Assembly (NCBI GenBank): GCA_964649085.1
Contig: CAZYPN010000001.1
Span: 290,352-354,351, forward strand
Source of the DNA: JADMJV01 sp964649085
Lineage (GTDB): Bacteria; Vulcanimicrobiota; Xenobia; Xenobiales; JADMJV01
Direction of reading: 5' to 3'
Length of the DNA: 64,000 nucleotides
The notes below the pieces were generated by a model, which ran no database searches, was not told where the DNA came from, and saw only the letters and a program-made list of their open reading frames with translations. The position numbers and the translations under genes are program-made. Of the stretch, positions 1 to 7,712 are shown piece after piece; position 1 is the first letter of the stretch, and the number at the start of each line of letters is the position of its first letter.

Positions 1-364
1 TGGCCACGCCGAATTGGTTGCCGAGCGGCAGCACCTTGAAGTGCTCGGTTTCGACCGAAATGATGGGTTGGCGCTGCTGAATGCGCATATCGCCCTGCAT
101 CAGGCGCAAATGCACCTTGTCGGCCTGCTGGCTCTCAAGGCGCACGTGGGTATTCATTCCCAGCATCATCACCTGGCCAGCCAGAGGGATCACTTTGGGA
201 TTGTTTTGCGATGTCCACTCCTGCAGCGCTGGGGGAGGGGCCGAAGGTTTGACTCGTTGCCAGAGCAGCAAGCCCAGCACCAGAGCCGCTGCCGCAATCA
301 GGGGGAAGGCGTTGCCTCGCTTCGAGATATTCATAGTCTTGGGCCGTTTGCGCTTCGAGGCCAT
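1..364 (-). CDS. FecR-domain membrane protein (N-terminal part, cut by window edge)
   Basis: Translated on the minus strand from ATG at 364, preceded by a good ribosome site (GGGAGG, about 4 nt before the start). A basic N-terminus (MASKRKRPK) is followed by one hydrophobic segment at about residues 19-32 (AFPLIAAAALVLGLLLW), so it is probably anchored in the inner membrane with a periplasmic domain. The next stretch (VIPLAGQVMML, then VRLESQQADKVHLRLMQGDM, then TEHFKVLPLGNQFGVA) has the layout of a FecR domain, in which a glycine-rich strand and an 'L..G.xRI' strand lead to the 'V..LGTxFxV' core. FecR proteins relay signals to ECF sigma factors, but many stand-alone FecR-domain proteins have unknown roles. 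Only 121 codons are visible, and the C-terminus lies outside the window. Divergent from the reductase gene at 414. Confidence 0.75.
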   Translation of the reverse strand, partial: MASKRKRPKTMNISKRGNAFPLIAAAALVLGLLLWQRVKPSAPPPALQEWTSQNNPKVIPLAGQVMMLGMNTHVRLESQQADKVHLRLMQGDMRIQQRQPIISVETEHFKVLPLGNQFGVA

Positions 365-413
365 TCACCCTCCCGGTTGAGAGGGTTTTCATGGCCATCG
401 AGAACCTTCGGCG

Positions 414-1280
414 ATGGCAATTGTAGTTACCGGAGCGAGCGGCAAGTTGGGTCAATATCTCCTGAGCGAGGGGGCCGAATCGGGGCAGGCCCTGGTGGCC
501 TGGACGCGTCGGCCCGGAGTCCGCAACTGGGGGCATCCCGAGCGTTTTGTGGAACTGCTTGATAGCGAAAGCTGGACCCTGGCGCTGTGCCAGGATGCCC
601 CTGCAGCCCTGATCCATTGCGCCGCAATGCCCAGCGTGGATGGGTGCCTGCGGGAACCCGATCTCGCATGGCGGATCAACGTCGAACTCACCGACCGGTT
701 GGCCGAGCAGTGCCAACGACGCTCGGTTCGATTCGTCTACGTTTCCAGCGATATGGTCTTCGACGGCGAGTCGGCCCCTTATGACGAGGGGGCGCCGGTG
801 GCCCCACTCTCCTATTACGGGAAAACCAAGGCCGCGGGCGAGCAGGCGGCTTTGCGCCACGGGGGGTGGGTGGCTCGAGTGGCCCTGATGGTTGGTCCGG
901 CCCTGGGCAACTACCAAAGCCACTACGATCTCACGTTGGAGCGCCTGCGTCGGGACGAACCCGTCGAGTCGTTTGAGGATGAGTGGCGGGGCATCCTGTC
1001 GTTTCGCGATGCCGCCCGCGGCCTGCTCAAACTGGCCCAAGGCCCGCCCGAGCGTCGCCTGCTTCACCTGGCCGGAGAGCGCCGCTCGCGTTATGAAATG
1101 AGCCTGTTGCTGGCCGAGCAGCTGGGCAAACCAGAGCGAGTCCGGGCCAGTTCTCGGCTTGACTTTCCTTCTCCCGAGCCTCGGGCCCGCGATTTGACGC
1201 TGAACTGCCAGGAAACCTGCCGTGTTTTGGGCTGGCGGCCCCAGCCACTGGAGGAGCAGTTGAGAACCTGGCTTGCTTGA
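414..1280 (+). CDS. RmlD-like NAD(P)-dependent sugar-nucleotide reductase (extended SDR)
   Basis: A 288-residue extended short-chain dehydrogenase. The nucleotide-binding glycine motif TGASGKLG lies at residues 6-13, the strand-4 motif VYVSSDMVFDG at 108-118 corresponds to STDYVFDG of dTDP-4-dehydrorhamnose reductase, and the catalytic YxxxK is Y135-GKT-K139. Length and motifs match the RmlD substrate-binding family (last step of dTDP-L-rhamnose synthesis, reduction of the 4-keto sugar by NADPH). No other rhamnose genes (rmlA, B, C) are adjacent, so the substrate is unproven; the same family includes regulatory MAT2B-like and other sugar reductases. The start at 414 is the first in-frame ATG and has only a weak ribosome site. 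The stop codon overlaps the -35 box of the following tRNA promoter. Confidence 0.82.
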   Translation: MAIVVTGASGKLGQYLLSEGAESGQALVAWTRRPGVRNWGHPERFVELLDSESWTLALCQDAPAALIHCAAMPSVDGCLREPDLAWRINVELTDRLAEQCQRRSVRFVYVSSDMVFDGESAPYDEGAPVAPLSYYGKTKAAGEQAALRHGGWVARVALMVGPALGNYQSHYDLTLERLRRDEPVESFEDEWRGILSFRDAARGLLKLAQGPPERRLLHLAGERRSRYEMSLLLAEQLGKPERVRASSRLDFPSPEPRARDLTLNCQETCRVLGWRPQPLEEQLRTWLA

Positions 1281-1308
1281 CAGGTGAGGGTCGGCTGGCT
1301 ACTATAAG
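1277..1308 (+). promoter_or_regulatory. Promoter of the tRNA-Tyr gene
   Basis: A consensus -35 TTGACA lies at 1277-1282. Downstream, TACTAT (1300-1305, 17-bp spacer) or TATAAG (1303-1308, 20-bp spacer) can serve as -10. Transcription would begin about 10 nt before the mature tRNA end. The -35 box overlaps the stop codon of the preceding reductase gene. Confidence 0.7.
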
Positions 1309-1318
1309 CGCGTCGCTT

Positions 1319-1405
1319 GGGCAGGTGGCCGAGTGGACAATGGCAGCAGACTGTAAATTTGCCGGGCGCCGCCCTACGGGGGTTCGAATCCCTCCCTGCC
1401 CACCA
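1319..1405 (+). tRNA. tRNA-Tyr (anticodon GTA)
   Basis: A class II tRNA of 87 nt with encoded CCA. The acceptor strands GGGCAGG (1319-1325) and CCTGCCC (1395-1401) pair perfectly. The anticodon loop CTGTAAA is closed by GCAGA/TTTGC and shows the GTA anticodon. A long variable arm (CGGGCGCCGCCC region) and a T-arm with GGTTCGAATCC follow, then A-CCA. Long variable arm plus GTA identifies bacterial tRNA-Tyr. It is immediately followed by an intrinsic terminator. Confidence 0.96.
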
Positions 1406-1433
1406 AAAAACCCCGAGACATCGGGGTTTTTTT
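1405..1433. terminator. Intrinsic terminator after tRNA-Tyr, probably bidirectional
   Basis: Stem CCCCGA (1411-1416), loop GACA, stem TCGGGG (1421-1426), with an A run before and a T run after. It terminates the tRNA transcript on the plus strand. Because of the flanking A run, it can also terminate the convergent minus-strand gene that ends at 1459. Confidence 0.9.
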
Positions 1434-1458
1434 CTTTAGACAGCCAGTCCGGAGTCGC

Positions 1459-1602
1459 TCAGGGAGCGTTGCAGCAGACGCAGATGAAACTGCCGTCGGT
1501 TTGCAGGCTGAGCTGGTCCGCGCCCGAGTTTGGGCAGGTCAGGTGCTCGGCCCAGATACAGAGCAACATGACGGCCAGCAGTGCGGCGCGAAAAAAATTC
1601 AC
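1459..1602 (-). CDS. Small secreted Cys-rich peptide, 47 aa, unknown
   Basis: A short reading frame with a GTG start at 1602. The ribosome site is strong: AGGAGGGAGG lies just upstream on the minus strand. The peptide begins with a basic, hydrophobic leader (MNFFRAALLAVMLLCIWA), which looks like a signal peptide or a single membrane helix. A short tail follows that contains C-P-N and ends in CVCCNAP. No family is recognised. The four cysteines in the mature part (CPNSG, then C-x-CC near the end) suggest disulfides or metal binding. It ends next to the tRNA terminator. Confidence rests on the ribosome site and leader only. Confidence 0.5.
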   Translation of the reverse strand: MNFFRAALLAVMLLCIWAEHLTCPNSGADQLSLQTDGSFICVCCNAP

Positions 1603-1667
1603 ATTGTTAGCCCTCCCTCCTGAAGTCTGATCAGAATGGCAGAGAGGCCTGAAAGAAGGCTGATAAA

Positions 1668-2354
1668 CTATCGTGTTTCCGCCAGTCGGTCGCGGGCGAC
1701 CTGGGCCTGGGCCTGAGCCAGCGAACTTCCCACCGACTGGGCATACAGCGAAGAGACCGCCGAAGCGCGTCGTTGAATGTCCCCAAATTCCGGGAGCAAT
1801 GCCAGTTGCTGCGATTGATGCTCGAAGTATTGCTGCACGGGAAAGGTTTCCCAGAGGTTCGTGCACACCTCATAGTGGCGAACCACGGCCAGGGCCGTGG
1901 TGGCTTCGCTGGACGGTAACACGGCCAGGGCCAGCAGCGCCTGGCGCCGCACCTGGACATCCCTGTCACTTTGCAGGGTCTTCACCAAAAATCGTTCGAC
2001 CTCCAGGCGTTGCATGGGCTGCATGGGACCGGCAGCCAGCGTGGCCAGCAGAGCCACGGCCTCTTTTCGAGGCAGGGTGGCAAAGCTCTTCATCAAGCTG
2101 GCAGCCACCGTGGCTTCCTGTTGAGGAGTGATGTTCAGCGCCTGGAGCAGGGCGGCTCTGTCCTGGGGCGACATTTTGGCCAGACTGCGGTCGTCGATGC
2201 CGCGACCGAACATCAGAGTGCGCTGGGGGGTGACCACCTTCAGCAGACCGGCCTGGTTGCCCACCAGGCAACGCTTGAGGTCGACCTTGGGTTGAAAGGC
2301 CGGGGCAGCCCAGCCCAATGAGGTGAGAGCGAGCAGGAGAAGCATCTTTTTCAT
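1668..2354 (-). CDS. Secreted HEAT-like helical repeat protein, unknown function
   Basis: A protein of 228 residues starting with a clear Sec signal peptide (MKKMLLLLALTSLGWAAPAF). The mature part is predicted to be all helical. The centre (KEAVALLATLAAGP, then VERFLVKTLQSDRDVQVRRQ, then ALLALAVLPS) has the 'D..VR..A..AL..L' cadence of a HEAT repeat, which usually mediates protein contacts. No catalytic motif is visible. Located after the small peptide gene on the same strand, with an intergenic gap of about 65 bp. Periplasmic location is inferred from the signal peptide and the diderm context. Confidence 0.65.
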   Translation of the reverse strand: MKKMLLLLALTSLGWAAPAFQPKVDLKRCLVGNQAGLLKVVTPQRTLMFGRGIDDRSLAKMSPQDRAALLQALNITPQQEATVAASLMKSFATLPRKEAVALLATLAAGPMQPMQRLEVERFLVKTLQSDRDVQVRRQALLALAVLPSSEATTALAVVRHYEVCTNLWETFPVQQYFEHQSQQLALLPEFGDIQRRASAVSSLYAQSVGSSLAQAQAQVARDRLAETR

Positions 2355-2432
2355 AGCCTCAGTATGAGGAAGTCGGCTGAGGAACCCGGTTGCCCAATCT
2401 TAAGAGTTGCTGAATTTGAAGAGTTGCTGAAC

Positions 2433-2918
2433 TCAGAGGGGGGCCGAGGGTAGCACAACCAGGCCGTCTTCGTCGCCTGCCAACCACTGGCCCGGCTCGA
2501 AGGTGACCCCGGCGAATCGCAGCAATACCTGGGACCTGCCCTGGCCCGCTTTGTAGCTTTTCAGGGGATGGCAAGCCAGCGCCTTGATGCCCAGCGGAAG
2601 CCGGGCCAGGGCTTGACTGTCGCGCACGCAACCGAAGATCACCAGTCCCGCCCAGCCGTTCTTTACCGCCAGCTCGCCCAGGCGGTCGCCAAGCAGGGCG
2701 CAGCGCAGCGAGCCCCCACCATCCACCACCAGAACACAGCCGTGGCCCTGACTTTCCAGGGTCTCTCGAACCAGGCTGTTGTCTTCGAACACCTTGAGTG
2801 TGCGAATGTTCCCACAGAACGACCCATGGCCACCAAAGTCGCGAAACAGAGGATCGGCCACCTGCATGCCGGGCAGTTCGCGGTCGCAGAGGTCGGCAGT
2901 TGACATCGGAGAGCTCAT
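2433..2918 (-). CDS. RraA family protein (HMG aldolase-like / RNase E regulator-like)
   Basis: Aligns by eye over its length with the RraA fold: STADLCDRE at the N-terminus, PLFRDFGGHGSF, LVVDGGGSLRCALLGDRL, GLVIFGCVRD, then FAGVTFEPG and GDEDGLVVL. The GGGSxR arginine and the aspartate of GCVRD correspond to the metal and pyruvate-binding pair of class II HMG/CHA aldolases. E. coli RraA lacks that aspartate, so aldolase activity is possible. The start at 2918 (MSSPMSTADL) gives 161 aa, the usual family length. A longer start at 2969 overlaps the upstream stop as ATGA and would couple translation, so the start is not settled. Follows a secreted-protein gene on the same strand. Confidence 0.85.
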   Translation of the reverse strand: MSSPMSTADLCDRELPGMQVADPLFRDFGGHGSFCGNIRTLKVFEDNSLVRETLESQGHGCVLVVDGGGSLRCALLGDRLGELAVKNGWAGLVIFGCVRDSQALARLPLGIKALACHPLKSYKAGQGRSQVLLRFAGVTFEPGQWLAGDEDGLVVLPSAPL

Positions 2919-2965
2919 CGCTCCATGGGAACCCACCGCTGCCCCGCCGTCAAGCCGGACTGCCT

Positions 2966-3352
2966 TCATTCCAGATTGGGGGTCAGGTCCAGGTCGAGAC
3001 GCAGCTTGCCCCGGCGGTGGCTGATCTGTAGAGATTCACCCCAGTAGAGCTGGCCGGAAAACCGATCGTGCAGTTGAAATCCGGCCGCCTGGATTCGCGT
3101 TTCCAGATGGATCAGGTAGCAACGCCGGTGCTCGTCGTAAACCGGTCGGGCCAGCAATTCTCCTTTCAAATCCCCTTGCTGGAAAGGCACCTTGATCGCC
3201 TGACCGGTGGGAGTGGTGAAGCTGCTGTCGCAGGACAACCTCTTCTTGCATTGAGGGTCACTGTTGGAGAATCGCAGTTTGCAGCGCACGTGGACGAGTT
3301 CTTGCGCCAAAGCGGGCAGTGGGAGAAGCAGTGCGAGGGTCAGCCATTTCAT
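2966..3352 (-). CDS. Small secreted protein, unknown function
   Basis: 128 residues with a textbook signal peptide ending in ALA (MKWLTLALLLPLPALAQ). The mature part contains four cysteines (VRCKLRF, QCKKRLSC and RRCYLIH) and is rich in beta-type alternation (FQLHDRFSGQLYWGESLQIS), suggesting a small disulfide-bonded beta protein. I do not recognise a family. The stop codon overlaps a possible ATG of the downstream RraA-like gene, so the two are probably cotranscribed. Confidence 0.6.
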   Translation of the reverse strand: MKWLTLALLLPLPALAQELVHVRCKLRFSNSDPQCKKRLSCDSSFTTPTGQAIKVPFQQGDLKGELLARPVYDEHRRCYLIHLETRIQAAGFQLHDRFSGQLYWGESLQISHRRGKLRLDLDLTPNLE

Positions 3353-3453
3353 GGATCCAGATTAGCAGCCGGTGGCCTCAGAACGAGTTGCCAAAGCATG
3401 TCCAAGATTATTGCTCTGGCAGGGTACTCAGCACGCTTCGCGCAGCCTCGGGA

Positions 3454-4059
3454 ATGAAATATTGGGCCCTTTGGATGCTGCTGTGCGCGCCCCTGGCGGC
3501 GCGGGTGCCGCTCGACCACTCTCGAGCACGACCGCTGCAAAGCTGGAAGGCGCAAATCCGCGAATACAGTCGCAAGCACTATGGCGAAGCCGAATGGCGG
3601 CTTGAGCCCCGGTGCATCGTGCTGCACTATACGGCGGGCCGCGATTTCCCCTGGAACCTGGTGCGTTCACAGGATTTTGCGGGAGAGCAGCCGGGCCTGG
3701 CGAGTCATTTCGTGGTGCAGGGCAAGACGGTCTACCAGTTGCTGCCTGCCAATGTGCGCTCGCGAGCGGCCTATGGTATCAATCATCGGGCCATCAATAT
3801 CGAAATGGTGGCAAACGACGAACAGGACTTGATGAATCGTCGCTCCACCATGGACACGGCCGCCGACCTGGTCCTGGACCTGTTGGGCGACCACCAGCTC
3901 TCAGCCGATGAAATCTACTCTCATGAGCAGGTCGCCCGCATGAACCGGAAGGTTTGTCCGTGGGTTCTCGATCTCGTCAATGCCGAGCCCTATCACAAAA
4001 TCGATCCGGGTGCAGGGCCGATGAAGTACATCCTGGGCCGCGTGCGCAAGAAGCTATGA
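3454..4059 (+). CDS. N-acetylmuramoyl-L-alanine amidase (amidase_2 / AmiD type)
   Basis: 201 residues from ATG 3454, with an N-terminal signal-like segment (MKYWALWMLLCAPLAARVPL). Zinc amidase features are clear: VLHYTAG with H58, the NHRAINIEMV strand (H111, E117) and SHEQVARMNRKV with H157, then KIDPG near the end. The family cleaves the amide between MurNAc and L-Ala in peptidoglycan or its fragments. Periplasmic action is inferred from the leader. An in-frame upstream extension to 3319 exists but lacks leader character, so 3454 is preferred. Its 3' end overlaps the convergent membrane protein gene by 6 bp. Confidence 0.88.
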   Translation: MKYWALWMLLCAPLAARVPLDHSRARPLQSWKAQIREYSRKHYGEAEWRLEPRCIVLHYTAGRDFPWNLVRSQDFAGEQPGLASHFVVQGKTVYQLLPANVRSRAAYGINHRAINIEMVANDEQDLMNRRSTMDTAADLVLDLLGDHQLSADEIYSHEQVARMNRKVCPWVLDLVNAEPYHKIDPGAGPMKYILGRVRKKL

Positions 4060-4596
4060 GCCCTGGACCTGCCGCACCAAGAGATAGAGGGTCAACAGGG
4101 CCGATCCGGCGCCCAAAAGGGTGCTGAGGGTCAGCAAGAACAACCCCTTGGCGCTGGCCCAGAGGAAGCGCCCGGTGCGGCGCAGTTCCTGAAAAAGCAC
4201 CCCCAGGCTGGGAGCGTTGTGCTGCAAGGTGGCATAAAAGGGTCGTAACAGGGTCAGTAGGAAAAACAGGCTGAGCAGAACGGGTGTGAAGAGAACCACC
4301 AGTTGGGCCAGCAACCACAGGCAGCCCGAGCGTTTGCGCAGGGCTTCGAGCTGTTGGCTGAACCAGTGGGCCACCGGGTCGTCAAGAGCAGCCGAGCCTG
4401 CTGGGAAGCAGGCACGCAGATACAGATGGAAGCTGGCCATCAGAATCACCAGCCCGAGCATGACCTTCACCGCGATGGCCGACACCGCCAGCGCAGGGTG
4501 CTGGTCCGCCAGCACCTCAGGAATGACCACGATCACCGGCATGGCCAGGACACATCCCAGGGTGGCCAGCAGTACCTGACCCAGCCGAAGCAGCAT
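4054..4596 (-). CDS. Integral membrane protein, unknown function
   Basis: About 180 residues with four hydrophobic segments: LLATLGCVLAMPVIVVIPEV, VKVMLGLVILMASFHLYL, LWLLAQLVVLFTPVLLSLFF and GLFLLTLSTLLGAGSALLTL. No family is recognised. The start at ATG 4596 is preferred. A TATACT box lies 6 nt before it on the minus strand (4603-4608), which would make the message leaderless. The alternative GTG at 4656 would read through a perfect dyad (4632-4654) and add 20 residues without membrane character. Divergent from the amidohydrolase gene. Confidence 0.6.
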   Translation of the reverse strand: MLLRLGQVLLATLGCVLAMPVIVVIPEVLADQHPALAVSAIAVKVMLGLVILMASFHLYLRACFPAGSAALDDPVAHWFSQQLEALRKRSGCLWLLAQLVVLFTPVLLSLFFLLTLLRPFYATLQHNAPSLGVLFQELRRTGRFLWASAKGLFLLTLSTLLGAGSALLTLYLLVRQVQGS

Positions 4597-4631
4597 GTTT
4601 TGAGTATAGACTTGCAGAAAGATTCCGTATA

Positions 4632-4654
4632 GCCCGAGGTTCAGAACCTCGGGC
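4632..4654. promoter_or_regulatory. Perfect 23-bp dyad between divergent genes
   Basis: GCCCGAGGTTC at 4632-4642 is mirrored exactly by GAACCTCGGGC at 4644-4654 around a single central A. It sits between the divergent membrane-protein and amidohydrolase genes, 36 bp upstream of the preferred start of the former and 15 bp upstream of the latter. No T run follows, so an operator for a dimeric regulator is more likely than a terminator. Confidence 0.5.
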
Positions 4655-4669
4655 ACAGAAGCGCCCGGG

Positions 4670-6175
4670 GTGATTTTCCTGAATGCACAATTGCTTCATC
4701 GCAATCAGCCCCTGGTGAGCTTGCGAATCCGGGGGCAACAGATCGAGCACATCGGTGATGTGCAGCCTCAACCTGGCGAAGAGAGCGTGGACCTGCAGGG
4801 GGCTTATCTCCTCCCCGGACTTTGGGACACCCATCAGCACCTGCTGCTGTGGGCCCGTTCGCTGGCACGCCTCGACCTCAGCGCCTGCGCCAGCGCCGGG
4901 CAGTTGCTCGAGCAGGTGCGCGCAGCGCCGGGAACGGGCTGGATCGACGGCTACGGATGGAACGAAAGCGGTTGGGATTGCCCGAATCTGCCCGACCTGC
5001 AGCAACTCGACGAGGCTGCAGGTGATAGGCCCTGCTGGTTGCGGCGCAGCGACCTGCATTCCGGCTTGGCCAACAGTCGGGCCCTGGCAGCCGTTGGTTA
5101 CACGGGTGAAACCCGGATCGACGGAGGAGCCCTGGGACAGGATCCGCAGGGCAACCTCGATGGCAGGGTGATGGATCGGGCCATGCTGGCGCTGGAAGCG
5201 GCCATTCCAGAACTATCCGAGACCCAGCAGGAACACTTATTGCGCCGCGCCTGCCAGTTGCTTCACTGCAAGGGCATCGTGGGGGTTGTCGACCAGCGCA
5301 TCAAGGACGTCGATGATGGCCCGATCGCCTGGCAACTCTATCAGCGCCTCCGCCTGCCGCTGCGTATTCATTGCAATCGAGCCGTGCATGAGGACCTGTT
5401 GCAAGGACCTCGCTTCGGCCAGGGCGACGATTGGCTGCGCTGCGGTCACGTCAAACTTTTTTCCGATGGTTCTCTGGGCAGCCGCACGGCGCGTATGCTG
5501 CAGCCTTATCTGGGCGGCGAGGAACGGGGGCTGTGGCTGACCCCGCCCCAGCAACTGGCAGAGGAAATCGTCCGTGCCAAGGGCCTGGGCTTTCCTGTCA
5601 GCGTTCACGCCATCGGCGATGAGGCTGTCGGCGTTGTGCTCTCGGTGTTGCAGGACCGGCGGTTGCCGAAGCTGGCGGTGCCCGATCGAATCGAGCATCT
5701 GCAGCTGCTCTCTGAGGACGTATTGGAAAGCCTGAACTCCCCGAACTGGGTGGCCAGCATGCAGCCCCTCCATCTGCTCGACGATAAGGAGGTCAGCGAG
5801 CGCCTGTTGGGAGAGCGATCACGAGCTTACTATCGGCTGGCCTCGCTGGCGCGCAAAGGAGTGATTCTGAATTTTGGCAGCGATGCTCCGGTGGCCGATG
5901 TGAACCCCTGGCTGGGCCTGCAGGCGGCCACCCGGCGGCGTCGGCACGATGAACCTGCCTGGTATGGCGCAGAGTGCCTGTCGCCAGAGTTGGCACTGGC
6001 TGCCTACACATGCCAAGCCACCCGGGCTTTGGGATGGTCACAAACGGGTCGACTGGAGGCTGGCTGCTGGGCGGACTTTTGCGTTGTAGACCGAAACCCC
6101 CTCACCTGTGAACGGCCATCGGAAGTGCAGGTGCTGCGAACGGTGGTGGGGGGGCAAACCCACTACGTTGTTTGA
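4670..6175 (+). CDS. YtcJ-like metal-dependent amidohydrolase (amidohydrolase_3 family)
   Basis: 501 residues from a GTG start (MIFLNAQLLHRNQPL). Family signatures appear in order: GLWDTHQHL with the metal HxH pair H55/H57, CGHVKLFSDGSLGSRTA, VHAIGDEA, RIEHLQL and FGSDAPVADVNPW. These are the TIM-barrel amidohydrolase motifs of the YtcJ group. Members hydrolyse C-N or ester bonds in diverse substrates, and the true substrate cannot be told. No signal peptide is visible, so it is probably cytoplasmic. A short gap (24 bp) to the patatin gene suggests cotranscription. Confidence 0.85.
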   Translation: MIFLNAQLLHRNQPLVSLRIRGQQIEHIGDVQPQPGEESVDLQGAYLLPGLWDTHQHLLLWARSLARLDLSACASAGQLLEQVRAAPGTGWIDGYGWNESGWDCPNLPDLQQLDEAAGDRPCWLRRSDLHSGLANSRALAAVGYTGETRIDGGALGQDPQGNLDGRVMDRAMLALEAAIPELSETQQEHLLRRACQLLHCKGIVGVVDQRIKDVDDGPIAWQLYQRLRLPLRIHCNRAVHEDLLQGPRFGQGDDWLRCGHVKLFSDGSLGSRTARMLQPYLGGEERGLWLTPPQQLAEEIVRAKGLGFPVSVHAIGDEAVGVVLSVLQDRRLPKLAVPDRIEHLQLLSEDVLESLNSPNWVASMQPLHLLDDKEVSERLLGERSRAYYRLASLARKGVILNFGSDAPVADVNPWLGLQAATRRRRHDEPAWYGAECLSPELALAAYTCQATRALGWSQTGRLEAGCWADFCVVDRNPLTCERPSEVQVLRTVVGGQTHYVV

Positions 6176-6199
6176 CATCAGTCCTGGGAGTACATCTCG

Positions 6200-7336
6200 A
6201 TGAGCACAGCTTTGGTCCTGTCCGGCGGGGGAGCGCGTGGCGCCTATCAGGCCGGCGTTTTGCTGGGTTTGAAAGAATTGGGCGTGGTGGGGGCCCAAAA
6301 GCAACCCTTTGACATTTTGATCGGCACCAGTGCCGGTTCGCTCAACTGTACGATGTGGGCCGCCTACTCGGACAACCCCGATGAGGGGCTGCGTGAGATG
6401 CAGCTGGTCTGGAGCCGACTGCGGGCCTCGCAGGTCTTTCGCACCGACGTCTGGTCGGTCATCAGTAATGCGGTAGGCTGGGTGCGCGATCTCTCTCTGG
6501 GCGGTCTGGTGGGCAGGGTAAGCCCTCGGGCTTTGCTCGATACGGCCCCTTTGAAGCGCTTGCTCACCAGCCTGCCCTGGGCCCGTCTGCGCTGGAATTT
6601 GGAGCAGCGACGCTATCAGGCGTTGGGCATCCTGGCCACCAACTACACCACCTCCAACGGCGTGCTTTTCCTGCAGGACCGCACCGATATTCCCCCCTGG
6701 ACGCGGGTGCGCTATCGGGTCGAACGGGGCTGGATCGGCAAGGAACATCTCATGGCCTCCAGTGCCATTCCCGTGATCTTCCCGGCCATCCCGCTGGGCG
6801 GTTGCTTCTATGGCGACGGTAGCCTGCGCAACACCGCTCCGCTGGGCCCGGCCATTCAGCTGGGTGCTCGCAAGATTGTGGCCGTAGGCGTAAGGGAAGG
6901 GGCCGAGATGGGCGTGCCGATCGGCGGTGGCATTCAGCCTCCCAAGCTGGCCGACGTGGCCGGGGTACTGCTCGATGCCGTGCTGCTCGACGCCATCGAA
7001 GTGGACGTACAGCACTGCCTGCGCCTGAACAAACTGGCCATGCAGGGGGATTCGTTTCGTCCCATCGACGTGCTCTGGCTGCGTCCCAGCCAGCGCCTGG
7101 CCAGCCTGGCCCTGCAGTTGGAAAAGCGCATTCCACCAGCGGTTCGCTACCTGTTGCGAGGCCTGGGTGACGACGAGGCTACGGCCGAACTGGCCAGCTA
7201 TTTGATCTTCGATGGCGAATATTGCCGAAGCCTGATGGAGTTTGGGCGCCAGGATGTGCTGAACCGAGCCGATGAGGTTCTGCGTTTCTTCGCTTCAGGC
7301 GACGTTGGCGCCCAGGGAGCTCAGGTAGTCGTCTAA
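6200..7336 (+). CDS. Patatin-like phospholipase / acyl hydrolase
   Basis: 378 residues. The oxyanion motif GGGARGAY (9-16), the nucleophile elbow IGTSAGSLN (S44) and the catalytic aspartate in YGDGSLRNTAPL form the Ser-Asp dyad of patatin/RssA-type hydrolases, which cleave acyl chains from lipids. Between them lies IGKEHLMASSAIPVIFPA, the conserved strand and helix seen in this family. No leader peptide is visible. A ribosome site GGGAG lies 10 nt upstream of the ATG. The final 42 bp overlap the convergent PilZ gene. Confidence 0.88.
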   Translation: MSTALVLSGGGARGAYQAGVLLGLKELGVVGAQKQPFDILIGTSAGSLNCTMWAAYSDNPDEGLREMQLVWSRLRASQVFRTDVWSVISNAVGWVRDLSLGGLVGRVSPRALLDTAPLKRLLTSLPWARLRWNLEQRRYQALGILATNYTTSNGVLFLQDRTDIPPWTRVRYRVERGWIGKEHLMASSAIPVIFPAIPLGGCFYGDGSLRNTAPLGPAIQLGARKIVAVGVREGAEMGVPIGGGIQPPKLADVAGVLLDAVLLDAIEVDVQHCLRLNKLAMQGDSFRPIDVLWLRPSQRLASLALQLEKRIPPAVRYLLRGLGDDEATAELASYLIFDGEYCRSLMEFGRQDVLNRADEVLRFFASGDVGAQGAQVVV

Positions 7337-7621
7337 GGCAGCTTTCCAACCCCAGGGATGGCTCGGGAAGCGCACTCCGACCTGTTGGCGTCCCTCGCCG
7401 TCTCGTTGGCTCCACACCGTTTGTGCCAGCAGTTGCACGCGCCCGCCCAATTCGAGGCGAAAGTGCTCGGGGGCAGAGTGGGCACCCTCGAGAATCAACC
7501 GGGCGCCCGAGGCGCTCAGGTCGAGCAGTTGGGCTGGCTGCACCTGGTGCCCGCGAGCATAGCGCGCCGGCCGCTGACAGGCGATGCGTGGTTGTCGGCG
7601 GCGTTCATCTGGAAAACTCAT
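7295..7621 (-). CDS. PilZ-domain protein (c-di-GMP binding)
   Basis: 108 residues forming a single PilZ domain: the basic RRRQPRIACQRPARY segment supplies RxxxR-like arginines, followed by LLDLSASGARLILEG, which is the D/NxSxxG motif. A barrel strand, FRLELGGRVQLLAQTVWSQR, follows. The motifs support c-di-GMP binding. The partner or output is not evident from context. Its 3' end overlaps the patatin gene on the other strand. Confidence 0.85.
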   Translation of the reverse strand: MSFPDERRRQPRIACQRPARYARGHQVQPAQLLDLSASGARLILEGAHSAPEHFRLELGGRVQLLAQTVWSQRDGEGRQQVGVRFPSHPWGWKAALDDYLSSLGANVA

Positions 7622-7712
7622 AAGGCTTTGTCACGTCAACAGGGTTGAATGTCTAGGAGCAAGGCCGAAAAACCGTGGTTCCGTCGCGGCCAGGCCGCTC
7701 CTTCGTCGGGGT

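Noticed and set aside
1277..1630. Plus-strand open frame running over the tRNA-Tyr
   Set aside because: It overlaps a complete tRNA and its terminator and has no coding features.
4596..4656. GTG 4656 as the start of the membrane-protein gene
   Set aside because: The added 20 residues are encoded by a perfect DNA dyad and lack membrane or leader character; ATG 4596 has a properly placed TATACT box. Not excluded.
7686..7698. GCGGCC-A-GGCCGC dyad after msrA as a terminator
   Set aside because: The nearest T run on the relevant strand is more than 10 bases away and the stem is short; I see no convincing terminator there.
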